Origin: Poriferisodalis sp022821985
GTDB lineage: Bacteria > Actinomycetota > Acidimicrobiia > Acidimicrobiales > Poriferisodalaceae
Length of the DNA stretch: 64,000 nucleotides
Direction: 5' to 3'
Assembly (NCBI RefSeq): GCF_965219595.1
Contig: NZ_OZ244781.1
Span: forward strand, 1,302,001 to 1,366,000
How positions within the stretch are numbered: the stretch's first letter is position 1; the number at the start of each line of letters is the position of its first letter. The notes under the pieces were generated by a model. That model saw nothing but the letters and a program-made list of their open reading frames with translations, did not search any database and was not told where the DNA came from. Positions 44,823 through 53,014 of the stretch are shown piece after piece. A program made the translations under genes and the position numbers.

Positions 44823-45684
44823 TCGTGCTCACATCCTGCAGACCCGAACTCACCGCGTCATGCACCGCGACGGCAAGCCGCTGCCCCCACACCGAGCGAG
44901 GACCGGCGAAGCGTTCCCGTGATGCCGCAGCGGGCCATGTCACCACCGCTGCATCCGTTGCCGTGCCGGTGCCGTCAATGCCGGCCTCGGACAGGGCCTG
45001 CACCTTGGCTTCGGTGATCGTCATCGTGGCATTCACCGCCGCACCCGGCTCGAGTCCCGCCGGCAGCTGCGCCACGACGTTGATCGTTCCCCAGAGGAGG
45101 CGCGGATTGTCAGAACCTCCCTCTGCGTCACTCGTCGTCGCCCGCTCTTGTTCGCTGCTCTCACGGGCCGCTCGGGTCCCAGCTTCGCCCTGTGCTTTCC
45201 GCTCTAGTTCGCTCCGCTCGCGGGCCGCTCGGGCCCGGGGCTCAGCCTCTGTGTTGTAGAAGTGCCTGCTCTCACCTCCTACACGGCCGCGAGCCGGTTC
45301 GCCTTCTTCGTCAGGCTTGCCAGGGGGTGTGACAGGCTGGAGACGTTCCGCGGCCCAGGTGGGCTTCGACACGCCGACTGTGGCGTGGACGACCACACCG
45401 TCGCACTCGGCCCGCCGAACGCCGCGAACGTCGACCGCGGTGAACAGCGCAGTGCCGTGGCCCTGCAGGCCCAGCTCAGCGGCGATCTCGCCTGCGTGCT
45501 CGTCGATATCGGTCCGGCTGTAGCCGCTGTCCACACCGATGTTGAGGATCCAGTCGATCGGACCCATCCCGCCGCCATGCGCCGCCGATGAGATGGCTTC
45601 CACTGCTTGGTCGAAGCGCCACGCCAGCACCCGCCGAGCCGCACCCGGCACCGGGTGGACACGTGGTTCGATGGCAGCGTTCAT
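44803..45684 (-). CDS. cbiZ: Adenosylcobinamide amidohydrolase (CbiZ) with a repeat-derived insertion
   Basis: Cleaves the aminopropanol side chain from adenosylcobinamide or pseudo-B12, yielding adenosylcobyric acid for remodelling. The family pattern is clear: DWILNIGVDSGYSRTDIDEH (44-63), ALFTAVDVRGVRRAE, ATVGVSKPTWA, then WGTINVVAQLPAGLEPGAAV, TITEAKVQALSEAGIDGTGT and GPRSVWGQRLAVAVHDAV. ATG at 45684 gives 293 residues; the frame open beyond it lies over the DUF222 gene and is ignored. Residues about 120-195 are a hydrophilic insertion between conserved blocks, containing two related charged units (RAARERSELERKA and RAARESSEQERAT) encoded by a 57-bp tandem repeat. The fold should tolerate it if it is a surface loop. 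Confidence 0.88.
   Translation of the reverse strand: MNAAIEPRVHPVPGAARRVLAWRFDQAVEAISSAAHGGGMGPIDWILNIGVDSGYSRTDIDEHAGEIAAELGLQGHGTALFTAVDVRGVRRAECDGVVVHATVGVSKPTWAAERLQPVTPPGKPDEEGEPARGRVGGESRHFYNTEAEPRARAARERSELERKAQGEAGTRAARESSEQERATTSDAEGGSDNPRLLWGTINVVAQLPAGLEPGAAVNATMTITEAKVQALSEAGIDGTGTATDAAVVTWPAAASRERFAGPRSVWGQRLAVAVHDAVSSGLQDVSTRRTHTR
45142..45237. repeat. 57-bp tandem repeat inside cbiZ, related to the hemD-hemL hairpin
   Basis: CCGCTCTTGTTCGCTGCTC followed by TCACGGGCCGCTCGGGTCCC (45142-45180) recurs at 45199-45237 with about six differences over 39 bp. The 57-bp period is a multiple of three and keeps the cbiZ frame. The core TCACGGGCCGCTYGGGTCCC with GCTTCG after it also occurs at 1789-1813 between hemD and hemL. 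Confidence 0.75.
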
Positions 45685-45700
45685 CGGCCGCGACGCTACC

Positions 45701-45796
45701 GAGGCCCGCGGAACGCCCCGCGGGCGCCGCTGCCGTCGACAGAGCGGCCGATCTTCTGCGCCGAAACGCCACTGAGGCCCGCGGAACGCCCCGCGG
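45701..45796. repeat. Duplicated hairpin CCGCGG-AACGCC-CCGCGG between cbiZ and the DUF222 gene
   Basis: GAGGCCCGCGGAACGCCCC followed by GCGG starts at 45701 and again at 45774, 73 bp apart. Each copy has CCGCGG on both sides of a 6-nt loop and can fold into a GC-rich hairpin. They lie in the 197 bp between the DUF222-HNH stop (45882) and the cbiZ start (45684). They could act as terminators for the upstream gene, though no T tract follows. Confidence 0.6.
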
Positions 45797-45881
45797 CCAG
45801 CAACTACGGCGACAACGTGGCGAACCTGGCTGGACCTGATGCGGGCGAGCGAAGCACGGCGGGATCCCGACCCGATTCGGG

Positions 45882-47399
45882 CTAGGGGAACAGCGCAGGT
45901 TCTCGGTGTGGTGCGGGTTTGGTGGGCGTGACGGTCTGCCGGGGCGGGGTGGTTTTCGGGGACGGCGTGGGGTTGTGGCGCTTGGTCGGCTTGCGGGATC
46001 GTGCGGGGTTGGGTAACGAGGCGGCGTCGGGGGGTATGAGCCGGTAGCGGTTGTCGCGCTTGATGACTTGCCAATTGTGGTCGTGGATTTTGTCGTGGCA
46101 GGACCAGCACACCAGCACGAGGTTGTCGATCTTGGTGGGGCCACCGCAGAGCCACGGGATGATGTGGTGTGCTTCGCAGTCGCCAGGCGGGGCGCCGCAG
46201 CCGATGCATGCGCCGTCGCGGGCGATCAGCGCCCGGCGCTGGGCTGCAGTGGGCGCGCGTGAGGCGACGGCTTCATAGAGCGGTGTGATCTGTTTTCCGA
46301 ACAGCACTACGGAGATGTCGGCGTTGCAGGCGAGCCGGTCGACCACGCTGGCCGGCACCGGCCCGGTGCCCGCGATCTCGCCCATGCCGCCGAGGCCGTC
46401 GATTCCGCCGATGCCGCTGCGGCTGTCGAGCAGGTCTGCGAGGTCGGCTCGCACGATCATCTGCACTGGCGGGGCCGTGCGGCCCGCCGGGCCGGTGCCA
46501 TCGCAAGTGGCGTGGCCGCAGCTGGCGGCGGTGTCTTCGTGGCGGGCTGCGATCGGTGCTGCTCCGCCGGCGGGTGTGCTGCCGCTCGTGCTGTGGCCGC
46601 CAGCGGCGTCGCCGTGAGCGGGAGCGGGCCTCGTGTGGGCGAGGAGGCCGTCGAGCGCGTCGGCCATGCGCTGATCACGTGTGCGCATTGCGCTCTGGCC
46701 CGCCGTGCCGTTGAGCGCTGTGTCATTGCACGCCGTGCTGTTGTGCTCCGGACCGTTGCGCAGCAGGCGGCGGTCGGCTTGGCGGAGGCGTTCGGCTTCG
46801 GCGCGGATGCGATCCTGGATGCGGGCGCCCATCTCGGCGTCGAACGCGCCGCGCATCTGCACGGAGCCGTCGTCGCCGTTCCAGAAGCGCACGTTGCGGT
46901 TGCGACGGTTGCGGCGGTGCCGCTCCGCCAGGCTCGCAGCGCTCTGGTGCTTCGCTGTCCAGCGTGCCGATGCGTGGGCGAACTCATCAGGCGGCAGTGT
47001 CTTGGCCAAATCCACCAGCACGGGATCTCCCTGCACTGCCTTGGGGCTGGTCTGGCGCGCGGCACGCGCTAGGCGGGCGGCGTTGGCCATGCACATCTCG
47101 CCGCCCGCCAGCGCGGACTGGGCGTCGGGCAACTGTTCGAGTTCGGCGGCGGTACGCACGTTGCGTGCGGCGTCGGACCGGGGGACTGCGGCGACCTGGT
47201 GCAGCACCCCCACGCCGCCGTCGCCGTGCTTCTCTCGTGCGGCGATCTGCGACGCCACAGCGGTCTCGAGCGTCTCGAGGCGGACGCGCAGCGGCTTGGC
47301 CAAAGCGAGTGCTTCGCGCAGCGCTTCGGTGGGCGCAGCGTCGACGCTGCCGAGGGCTGCCGTGAGTGAGTCGAGCGCCGACTGCACCTGGGAGAACAT
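45882..47399 (-). CDS. DUF222 and HNH endonuclease domain protein
   Basis: A 505-residue protein of a family very abundant in actinobacteria. The N-terminal helical DUF222 part (about 1-260) ends near RDQRMADALDGLLAHTRP. A low-complexity, Gly/Ser/Thr/His-rich linker follows. The C-terminal HNH nuclease has IARDGACIGCGAPPGDCEAH, HIIPWLCGGPTKIDNLVLVC and WSCHDKIHDH, with the zinc-binding cysteine pairs and the HH of the active site intact. The tail after residue 460 is Pro/Thr/Lys-rich. Many members are linked to group II introns or inteins but function is generally unknown. A ribosome site (AGGGTGA) precedes the ATG. Confidence 0.92.
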   Translation of the reverse strand: MFSQVQSALDSLTAALGSVDAAPTEALREALALAKPLRVRLETLETAVASQIAAREKHGDGGVGVLHQVAAVPRSDAARNVRTAAELEQLPDAQSALAGGEMCMANAARLARAARQTSPKAVQGDPVLVDLAKTLPPDEFAHASARWTAKHQSAASLAERHRRNRRNRNVRFWNGDDGSVQMRGAFDAEMGARIQDRIRAEAERLRQADRRLLRNGPEHNSTACNDTALNGTAGQSAMRTRDQRMADALDGLLAHTRPAPAHGDAAGGHSTSGSTPAGGAAPIAARHEDTAASCGHATCDGTGPAGRTAPPVQMIVRADLADLLDSRSGIGGIDGLGGMGEIAGTGPVPASVVDRLACNADISVVLFGKQITPLYEAVASRAPTAAQRRALIARDGACIGCGAPPGDCEAHHIIPWLCGGPTKIDNLVLVCWSCHDKIHDHNWQVIKRDNRYRLIPPDAASLPNPARSRKPTKRHNPTPSPKTTPPRQTVTPTKPAPHREPALFP

Positions 47400-47797
47400 G
47401 CGTTCACCCTACCGACTCAGTGTGACACACAAACGTTTATATTCCTTTAGAATGATTACAGTTATATGACAAATATTGTAATGCCTAGTAGATATTTTTC
47501 GATTATTTCCACCAGGAGCGCTGACCGACAATATGGCGGCCCGACTGCGGCGGTGAAGCGCCCATCGATCGCCGACAACGTCGCCTCGCACGGCGTCTAC
47601 TCGTCCTTCAGTGTTTCGCTGATCAGAGGACGTGGCTGAGCCGCCGCGATCTGTACCACTCCCGGGCCGGCACGCCCGCAGGACGCTGAGCGAGCGCCCA
47701 CTACTCTGCGAATCTGGCTGAGCAGGATCGGGCCTCGCACGCGACGTTGGCCCGAACCGCACTCGCACACCGGCAGCACGACGAAACAGGAACTCCG
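47400..47797. promoter_or_regulatory. Divergent intergenic region with an AT-rich island
   Basis: These 398 bp separate the DUF222 gene from acs. Bases 47430-47520 are strikingly AT-rich for this window. Within them are TATAAA on the minus strand (complement of 47436-47442), a candidate -10 for the DUF222 gene, ATTACA (47455-47460) opposed by TGTAAT (47477-47482), and the 11-bp palindrome GTGTGACACAC (47420-47430). AGGA about 7 nt before ATG 47798 is the acs ribosome site. Open frames here look like chance. Confidence 0.5.
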
Positions 47798-49801
47798 ATG
47801 ACTGACACGAGTACCGAGGCGACGATCGAGGACTACTACGTCGAAGACCGTGTCTTCGAGCCCGCGGAGAACTTCCGCTCGGCGGCGCTGACGGCTGATC
47901 GGTCGCTGTACGACGAGGCCGCTGCCGACCGGCTGGCGTTCTGGGCTCGCCAGGCCCGCGAGCACGTCACCTGGTTCACCGACTTCCACACCGTGCTCGA
48001 GTGGGACTTGCCGTTCGCGAAGTGGTTCCTGGGCGGCACGCTCAATGTGTCGTACAACTGCCTCGACCGCCACGTCGACGCCGGCCGCGGCGACAAGGTG
48101 GCCTACTGGTGGGAAGGCGAGCCCGGCGACACCCGCACCATCACCTACGCGGACCTGCTCGACGAGGTGTGCAAGTTCGCCAACGTGCTGAAGGGCCTCG
48201 GCGTGCAGCGCGGCGACCGCGTGTGCATCTACATGCCGATGATCCCCGAGCTACCGGTGGCGATGCTGGCCTGCGCTCGCATCGGCGCGGCCCACTCGGT
48301 GGTGTTCGGCGGGTTCTCCGCCGACTCGCTGTCGGACCGCATCGACGATGCGTCGGCCAAGCTGCTCATCACCGCCGACGGCGGCTACCGGCGAGGCGAG
48401 CCGTTCGGGCTGAAAGACACCGCCGACGCCTCAGTCGCAGCGACGACCACCATCGAGAACGTGGTGGTGGTGCAGCGAACAGGCCAGGACGTGTCGTGGA
48501 ACGACAGCGTCGATCACTGGTACCACGACCTGATGGAGGGCGCTTCGGCAGACTGCCCGCCCGAGCACATGGACTCCGAGGATCTGCTGTACCTGCTGTA
48601 CACCTCAGGCACCACGGCCAAGCCCAAGGGCATCATGCACACCACCGGCGGCTACCTCACCCAGGTGGCGTTCACGCACCGCTACGTGTTCGACCTCAAG
48701 CCCGACGTCGACGTCTTCTGGTGCGCAGCCGACATCGGCTGGGTGACCGGTCACAGCTACATCGTGTACGGGCCGCTGGCCAACGGCGCCTCGTCGGTGA
48801 TGTACGAGGGCACGCCCGACACGCCGCGCCCCGAATTCCGCGACGGCGATCGGGCGAGCTGGCCCAAGGACCGGCTGTGGGACATCATCGAGCGCTACGG
48901 CGTGACACAGCTCTACACGGCCCCCACCGCTATCCGCACGTTCATGAAGTGGGGTGCGACCGAAGTCGAGCGCCACGACCTGTCCAGCCTGCGTGTGCTC
49001 GGCACGGTCGGTGAGCCCATCAATCCCGAGGCCTGGATGTGGTACCACACCCACATCGGCGGCGGCACCTGCCCCATTGTGGACACGTGGTGGCAGACCG
49101 AGACCGGCGGCCACATGATCACCCCGCTGCCGGGAGTCACCACCACAAAGCCCGGCTCGGCCACCCATGCGCTGCCGGGCATCACGGTGGAGCTGGTGGA
49201 CGACGCCGGCAACCCGGTCGAGCGGGGCGGCGGCTACCTGACCATCACCGAGCCGTGGCCGTCGATGCTGCGCGGCATCTGGGGCGATCCCGAGCGCTAC
49301 CGGGAGACCTACTGGAGCACGTACGAAGGCCGCTACTTTGCCGGCGACGGCGCCAAGCTCGACGACGACGGCTACCTGTGGCTGCTCGGCCGGGTCGACG
49401 ACGTGATGAACGTGTCGGGCCACCGCATCTCCACCACCGAGGTCGAGTCGGCGCTGGTCAACCACCCGTCGGTAGCCGAGGCAGCGGTGGTGGGCGCCAC
49501 CGACGCCACCACCGGCCAGGCCATCGTGGGCTACGTGATCCTGCGCGGCGGCCATGACGCCACCGACGAGCTGCGCGAGGAAGTGCGCCAGCACGTCTCC
49601 ACCAAGCTGGGGGCGATCGCACGGCCCAAGGCGGTAGTGCTGGTGCCGGACCTGCCCAAGACCCGCTCGGGCAAGATCATGCGCCGCCTGCTGCGCGATG
49701 TGGCCGAGGGCCGCCAGCTCGGCGACACCACCACACTGGCCGACGCCGGCGTGGTGGACGAGATCCGCACCCGCGCAGCCGAAGCCCCCAGCGAAGACTG
49801 A
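47798..49801 (+). CDS. acs: Acetyl-coenzyme A synthetase
   Basis: AMP-forming enzyme that activates acetate to acetyl-CoA; 667 residues, normal length. Adenylation motifs are YTSGTTAKPKG (about 268), NTWWQTETGG-type DTWWQTETGGHM and YWSTYEGRYFAGDGAKLDDD. The catalytic lysine lies in KTRSGKIMRRLLRD (Lys626), the site that is controlled by acetylation in homologues. ATG at 47798 is chosen, giving the standard N-terminus; the longer frame from 47747 adds a poorly conserved leader. The gene stands alone with the HAD gene close behind. Confidence 0.97.
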   Translation: MTDTSTEATIEDYYVEDRVFEPAENFRSAALTADRSLYDEAAADRLAFWARQAREHVTWFTDFHTVLEWDLPFAKWFLGGTLNVSYNCLDRHVDAGRGDKVAYWWEGEPGDTRTITYADLLDEVCKFANVLKGLGVQRGDRVCIYMPMIPELPVAMLACARIGAAHSVVFGGFSADSLSDRIDDASAKLLITADGGYRRGEPFGLKDTADASVAATTTIENVVVVQRTGQDVSWNDSVDHWYHDLMEGASADCPPEHMDSEDLLYLLYTSGTTAKPKGIMHTTGGYLTQVAFTHRYVFDLKPDVDVFWCAADIGWVTGHSYIVYGPLANGASSVMYEGTPDTPRPEFRDGDRASWPKDRLWDIIERYGVTQLYTAPTAIRTFMKWGATEVERHDLSSLRVLGTVGEPINPEAWMWYHTHIGGGTCPIVDTWWQTETGGHMITPLPGVTTTKPGSATHALPGITVELVDDAGNPVERGGGYLTITEPWPSMLRGIWGDPERYRETYWSTYEGRYFAGDGAKLDDDGYLWLLGRVDDVMNVSGHRISTTEVESALVNHPSVAEAAVVGATDATTGQAIVGYVILRGGHDATDELREEVRQHVSTKLGAIARPKAVVLVPDLPKTRSGKIMRRLLRDVAEGRQLGDTTTLADAGVVDEIRTRAAEAPSED

Positions 49802-49808
49802 GCTGAAA

Positions 49809-50348
49809 ATGGTGAACGGCCCGAGGCACAGGCGAGCCTTTGCCGCGTCGGTTTCCGAGGGCGACTGGCCGGCGTACTGGTGGTGGCGGGATGGGCCGGT
49901 GCCGCCGGGCGACTGCGTGATCGTCGACATCGACGGCGTGCTGGCCGATGCCTCCCACCGCCAGCATCACCTCGACGGCCCGTGGCGCGACTGGGACTCG
50001 TTCTTCGCCGACGTGGGCGACGACGACGTGCTCGACGAGGTCTTCGAGCTGTTGGTGCTGCTGAATCCCGAGCTGGTGGTGGTGGCCCTCACCTCGCGCC
50101 CGACGTGGGTGTCGGGCGCGACCCTCGACTGGCTCGTCAAGCACAAGGTCCGCTGGGACCTGCTCATCATGCGCCCGATGGGCGACTTCCAGCCGTCGCC
50201 GCTGTTCAAGGGCGAGCAGACCCAAGCGCTGCTGCAGTGCGGCTACACGCCTCGCCTCGCCATCGACGACGACATGCGCAACGTCCGCATGTACCGCGAC
50301 CTCGACCTGCCCACGCTCTACATCGACAGCGGCTACCACCCCCACTAG
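49809..50348 (+). CDS. HAD-superfamily phosphatase (polynucleotide-kinase 3'-phosphatase-like)
   Basis: A 179-residue protein with the HAD nucleophile motif VIVDIDGVLADASHR (about residues 38-52), motif II in ALTSRPTW and motif III/IV in LAIDDDMRNVRMYRD. There is no large cap domain. The combination DIDG-x-LAD-x-SHR and LTSRP is common in phosphatase domains next to RNA/DNA repair or phage kinases and in free-standing actinobacterial proteins. The substrate is unknown. It starts 8 bp after acs, probably co-transcribed with it, though a functional link is not evident. The W-rich stretch AYWWWRDGP precedes the motif. Confidence 0.82.
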   Translation: MVNGPRHRRAFAASVSEGDWPAYWWWRDGPVPPGDCVIVDIDGVLADASHRQHHLDGPWRDWDSFFADVGDDDVLDEVFELLVLLNPELVVVALTSRPTWVSGATLDWLVKHKVRWDLLIMRPMGDFQPSPLFKGEQTQALLQCGYTPRLAIDDDMRNVRMYRDLDLPTLYIDSGYHPH

Positions 50349-50386
50349 CCCTGCCGTGACGACCCCGGACCTGACAGCATGAGCCG

Positions 50387-51496
50387 GTGACTCGCGCAGC
50401 GTTGGTGATCGGCGGCACGGGGCCGACGGGGCCTGGCGTGGTGAACGGGCTGTTCGAGCGCGGGTACAACATCACGGTCCTGCACACCGGGCGCCACGAG
50501 GTCGACACGCTGCCGCCTGAGTCCGAAGTGCCGCACATCCATACCAACCCGTTCCGCATCGACGAAGTTGCCGAGGCCCTCGGGAACGCCACGTTCGACG
50601 TCGTGTACGCCATGTATGGACGGCTGCGCGACTTGGCGCCGTACTTCGTGGACCGCTGCGGGCAGTTCATCGCCGTCGGCGGCATCCCCGTCTACAAGGG
50701 CTACGCACGCCCGGCGCAGAACTGGCCGCGCGGCCTGCTCACCCCGCTGCGCGAGTCAGCCGATCGGGCGGTGAACGACGCCAACGACAAGGTGGCCAAG
50801 ATCGTCGCCACCGAGGACGTGCTGTTCGAGCACCACCCCGACGCCACCATCTTCCGCTACCCGCTCATCTACGGGCCGGGTCAGATCAACCCCCGCGAGT
50901 GGCTGATCGTGCGGCGCATCATCGACGGCCGCCGCCGGATCATCGTGTCCGACGGCGGCCTCACCCTGCGCACTGCGGCGTACGGCCCCAATGCCGGCCA
51001 CGCCCTCACGCTGGCCGCGGATCACCCCGACGTTGCCGCCGGCAAGGCGTACAACATCAGCGACGAGCACACGCTCACCGCCCGCCAGACCATCGAGGTC
51101 ATTGCGGCTGCGCTCGATGTCGAGCTCGACATCGTGAGCCTCCCCGAGGAGCTCGCGACGCCGGCCCGCCCGTTCCTCGGCGAGGAGAACTCGCTGCACC
51201 GATCGATGTCGCCCGATCTGATGATCGCCGAGCTGGGCTACCGCGACAAGGTCGGCGTCGTCGAAGCTGTCGGCATGACGGCCCGCGACCTCTACGAGAA
51301 CCCGGTCCGGCGCGGCAGCACGAAGGAGCGGCGCATGCAGGACCCCTTCGACTACGACGCCGAGGACGCCATCATCGACGCATATCGATCATCCATCGGC
51401 CGCGCCGCCGAGCTGGCCGCGGCCTACGACCCCGACTTCCGCGGCCGCTACAGCCCCGGCTCAGACGACTGGCGCCTGGTCGACGCCAAGAACTGA
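50387..51496 (+). CDS. NAD(P)-dependent epimerase/dehydratase-family protein (extended SDR)
   Basis: A 369-residue Rossmann-fold protein beginning ALVIGGTGPTGPGVVNGLFERG, the nucleotide-binding glycine motif of extended SDRs. The typical catalytic YxxxK is not obvious; FRYPLIYGPGQINPREW matches the later RxxxVYGP-type motif of the family. Length and the C-terminal segment (about 310-369, YDAEDAIIDAYRSSIGRAA) differ from sugar epimerases. It may be an atypical SDR or oxidoreductase; substrate unknown. GTG start, 38 bp after the HAD gene. Confidence 0.78.
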   Translation: MTRAALVIGGTGPTGPGVVNGLFERGYNITVLHTGRHEVDTLPPESEVPHIHTNPFRIDEVAEALGNATFDVVYAMYGRLRDLAPYFVDRCGQFIAVGGIPVYKGYARPAQNWPRGLLTPLRESADRAVNDANDKVAKIVATEDVLFEHHPDATIFRYPLIYGPGQINPREWLIVRRIIDGRRRIIVSDGGLTLRTAAYGPNAGHALTLAADHPDVAAGKAYNISDEHTLTARQTIEVIAAALDVELDIVSLPEELATPARPFLGEENSLHRSMSPDLMIAELGYRDKVGVVEAVGMTARDLYENPVRRGSTKERRMQDPFDYDAEDAIIDAYRSSIGRAAELAAAYDPDFRGRYSPGSDDWRLVDAKN

Positions 51497-51554
51497 CCCC
51501 CGTCAGCAGTACCTCGGCGACCCACCGCCAGACAGGTAGATCTGCGCTCTGCCC

Positions 51555-51623
51555 GCAAATCACGTCACAGCAGCCCTGCAAATCACCGTACAGAACACCT
51601 GCAAAGTCCGGTATCCTCGTTCG
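51555..51623. promoter_or_regulatory. Three 23-bp direct repeats (GCAAATCAC-type) upstream of the AAA/DUF4143 gene
   Basis: GCAAATCAC starts at 51555 and 51578, and GCAAAGTCC at 51601, exactly 23 bp apart. The first two units share about 17 of 23 bases (GCAAATCAC, ACAG, CCT). The last contains GGTATCCT, which may be a -10. The repeats end 42 bp before ATG 51666 and look like tandem operator sites, possibly for self-regulation of the ATPase gene or for a regulator elsewhere. Confidence 0.6.
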
Positions 51624-51665
51624 TGACCATACCTGTGCGTCGGAAACGAGCGACGGAGCGTCAGC

Positions 51666-52916
51666 ATGCAGTACCGGTCCCGCATTGCCGATCAGATGCT
51701 GCGCGAACGCTTGGCTGCGGTGCCCATGGTGGTGGTGGAAGGCCCCAGGGCTGTGGGCAAGACCGAGACCGCTCGCCAGCACGCCCGCAGCGAGGTGCTG
51801 TTCGACATCGATGCAAATGCCCTGGCTGCGACCGAGATCGACCCCGCCGGGGTGCTTGAGGGGCCCGAGCCGCGGCTGCTCGACGAGTGGCAGGTCGCGC
51901 CGGCCATCTGGAACCACGCCCGCCGAGCGTCCGACGACGGCCGCCGGCCTGGTCGGTTCATCCTGACGGGCTCGGCAGTCCCCGCCGATGACATCACCCG
52001 CCACAGCGGCATCGGTCGCGTGTCGCGCATCCGGATGCGCCCGATGTCGCTGTTCGAGAGCGGCGAGTCCAGCGGCGCCACGTCGCTGGCAGCGCTCGCC
52101 GATGAGCAACCGGTGACAACCGCGAGCGCGCAAGAGGAACTTGCCGATGTCATCGAGATGATGTGCCGCGGCGGCTGGCCGGGCATCCTCGACGCTTCCG
52201 CGGCCGACGCGCAGCGGTTCAGCCGCGACTACGTGGAAGAGGCGAGCCGCACGAGCGTGCCCGGCGTCGACGAACGCCAGCACGACCCGATCCGTGTCCG
52301 TCGGCTGCTCACCTCGCTGGGCCGCAACGTGGCCACCGACGCGAACATGGCCACCCTGTGCGCCGATACCCGCGGAGACACTCCGCTGAGCCCCGACACC
52401 GTGAGCGCGTACCTGCGAACGCTCGGGCGGCTCCATGTGGTCGAGGACCAGCCGGCGTGGTCGGTCCGGCTGCGGTCACGCGCACGGCTGCGCAAGGCGC
52501 CCAAGCGTCACTTCGTCTGCCCATCGCTCGCAATTGCCGCACTGGAAATCGACGAGCGCCGGGTTCGCAGCGACCTCGAGTTCTGCGGCCTGGCGTTCGA
52601 GTCGTTGGTGGTGCGCGATCTGCGTGCGTACGCGGATCCGCTAGGCGGCACGGTGTTCCACTACCGCGACAGCAACGGCCTCGAAGTGGACGCTGTCATC
52701 GAACTGCGCAACGGAGACTGGATGGCCTTCGAAGTCAAGCTCGGCGGCCAAGCAGCGATCGAACACGCAGCAACCTCGCTGCGCAAGCTCGCCGACACCA
52801 TCGCCTCAGACGCCGCCGGCCCGCCACGCGCCCTCGGCGTCATCGTGGCCTCGGGCTACAGCTACCAGCGCAAAGACGGCATTGCCGTGATCCCCATCAC
52901 CACGCTCGGCCCCTGA
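51666..52916 (+). CDS. AAA-type ATPase with DUF4143 domain
   Basis: A 416-residue protein of the AAA_14/DUF4143 family. Walker A is EGPRAVGKTETARQHA (about 25-40), the Walker-B-like segment is PRLLDEWQVAPAIWN (about 68-82) and sensor-like RFILTGSAVPADD follows. The DUF4143 part (about 205-390) ends in a PD-(D/E)xK-like core: FHYRDSNGLEVDAVIEL followed by WMAFEVKLGG, where Asp, Glu and Lys are in the nuclease arrangement. The family is widespread and often horizontally moved; its function is unclear. Three tandem 23-bp repeats lie in its promoter region. Confidence 0.9.
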   Translation: MQYRSRIADQMLRERLAAVPMVVVEGPRAVGKTETARQHARSEVLFDIDANALAATEIDPAGVLEGPEPRLLDEWQVAPAIWNHARRASDDGRRPGRFILTGSAVPADDITRHSGIGRVSRIRMRPMSLFESGESSGATSLAALADEQPVTTASAQEELADVIEMMCRGGWPGILDASAADAQRFSRDYVEEASRTSVPGVDERQHDPIRVRRLLTSLGRNVATDANMATLCADTRGDTPLSPDTVSAYLRTLGRLHVVEDQPAWSVRLRSRARLRKAPKRHFVCPSLAIAALEIDERRVRSDLEFCGLAFESLVVRDLRAYADPLGGTVFHYRDSNGLEVDAVIELRNGDWMAFEVKLGGQAAIEHAATSLRKLADTIASDAAGPPRALGVIVASGYSYQRKDGIAVIPITTLGP

Positions 52917-53014
52917 ACAGCCCGGCAGCAAAGACAGAGACCGTCCCGAAGGACAGTCCCGAATCCGGCTGCTGTCACTAGCCTGAACGCCGACCGCACA
53001 GCGTCCGAAATGAG

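Noticed and set aside
45685..46209. Upstream extension of the cbiZ frame by 175 codons
   Set aside because: The added part lies over the DUF222-HNH gene in another frame, is Pro/Arg-rich, and the family N-terminus fits ATG 45684.
47409..47768. A 119-codon minus-strand frame between the DUF222 gene and acs
   Set aside because: It spans a promoter-like AT-rich island, has no recognisable domain or ribosome site and changes composition midway.
51555..51623. Tandem 23-bp repeats considered as a CRISPR array
   Set aside because: There are no spacers between units, only three diverging copies, and no cas genes; they read as operator repeats.
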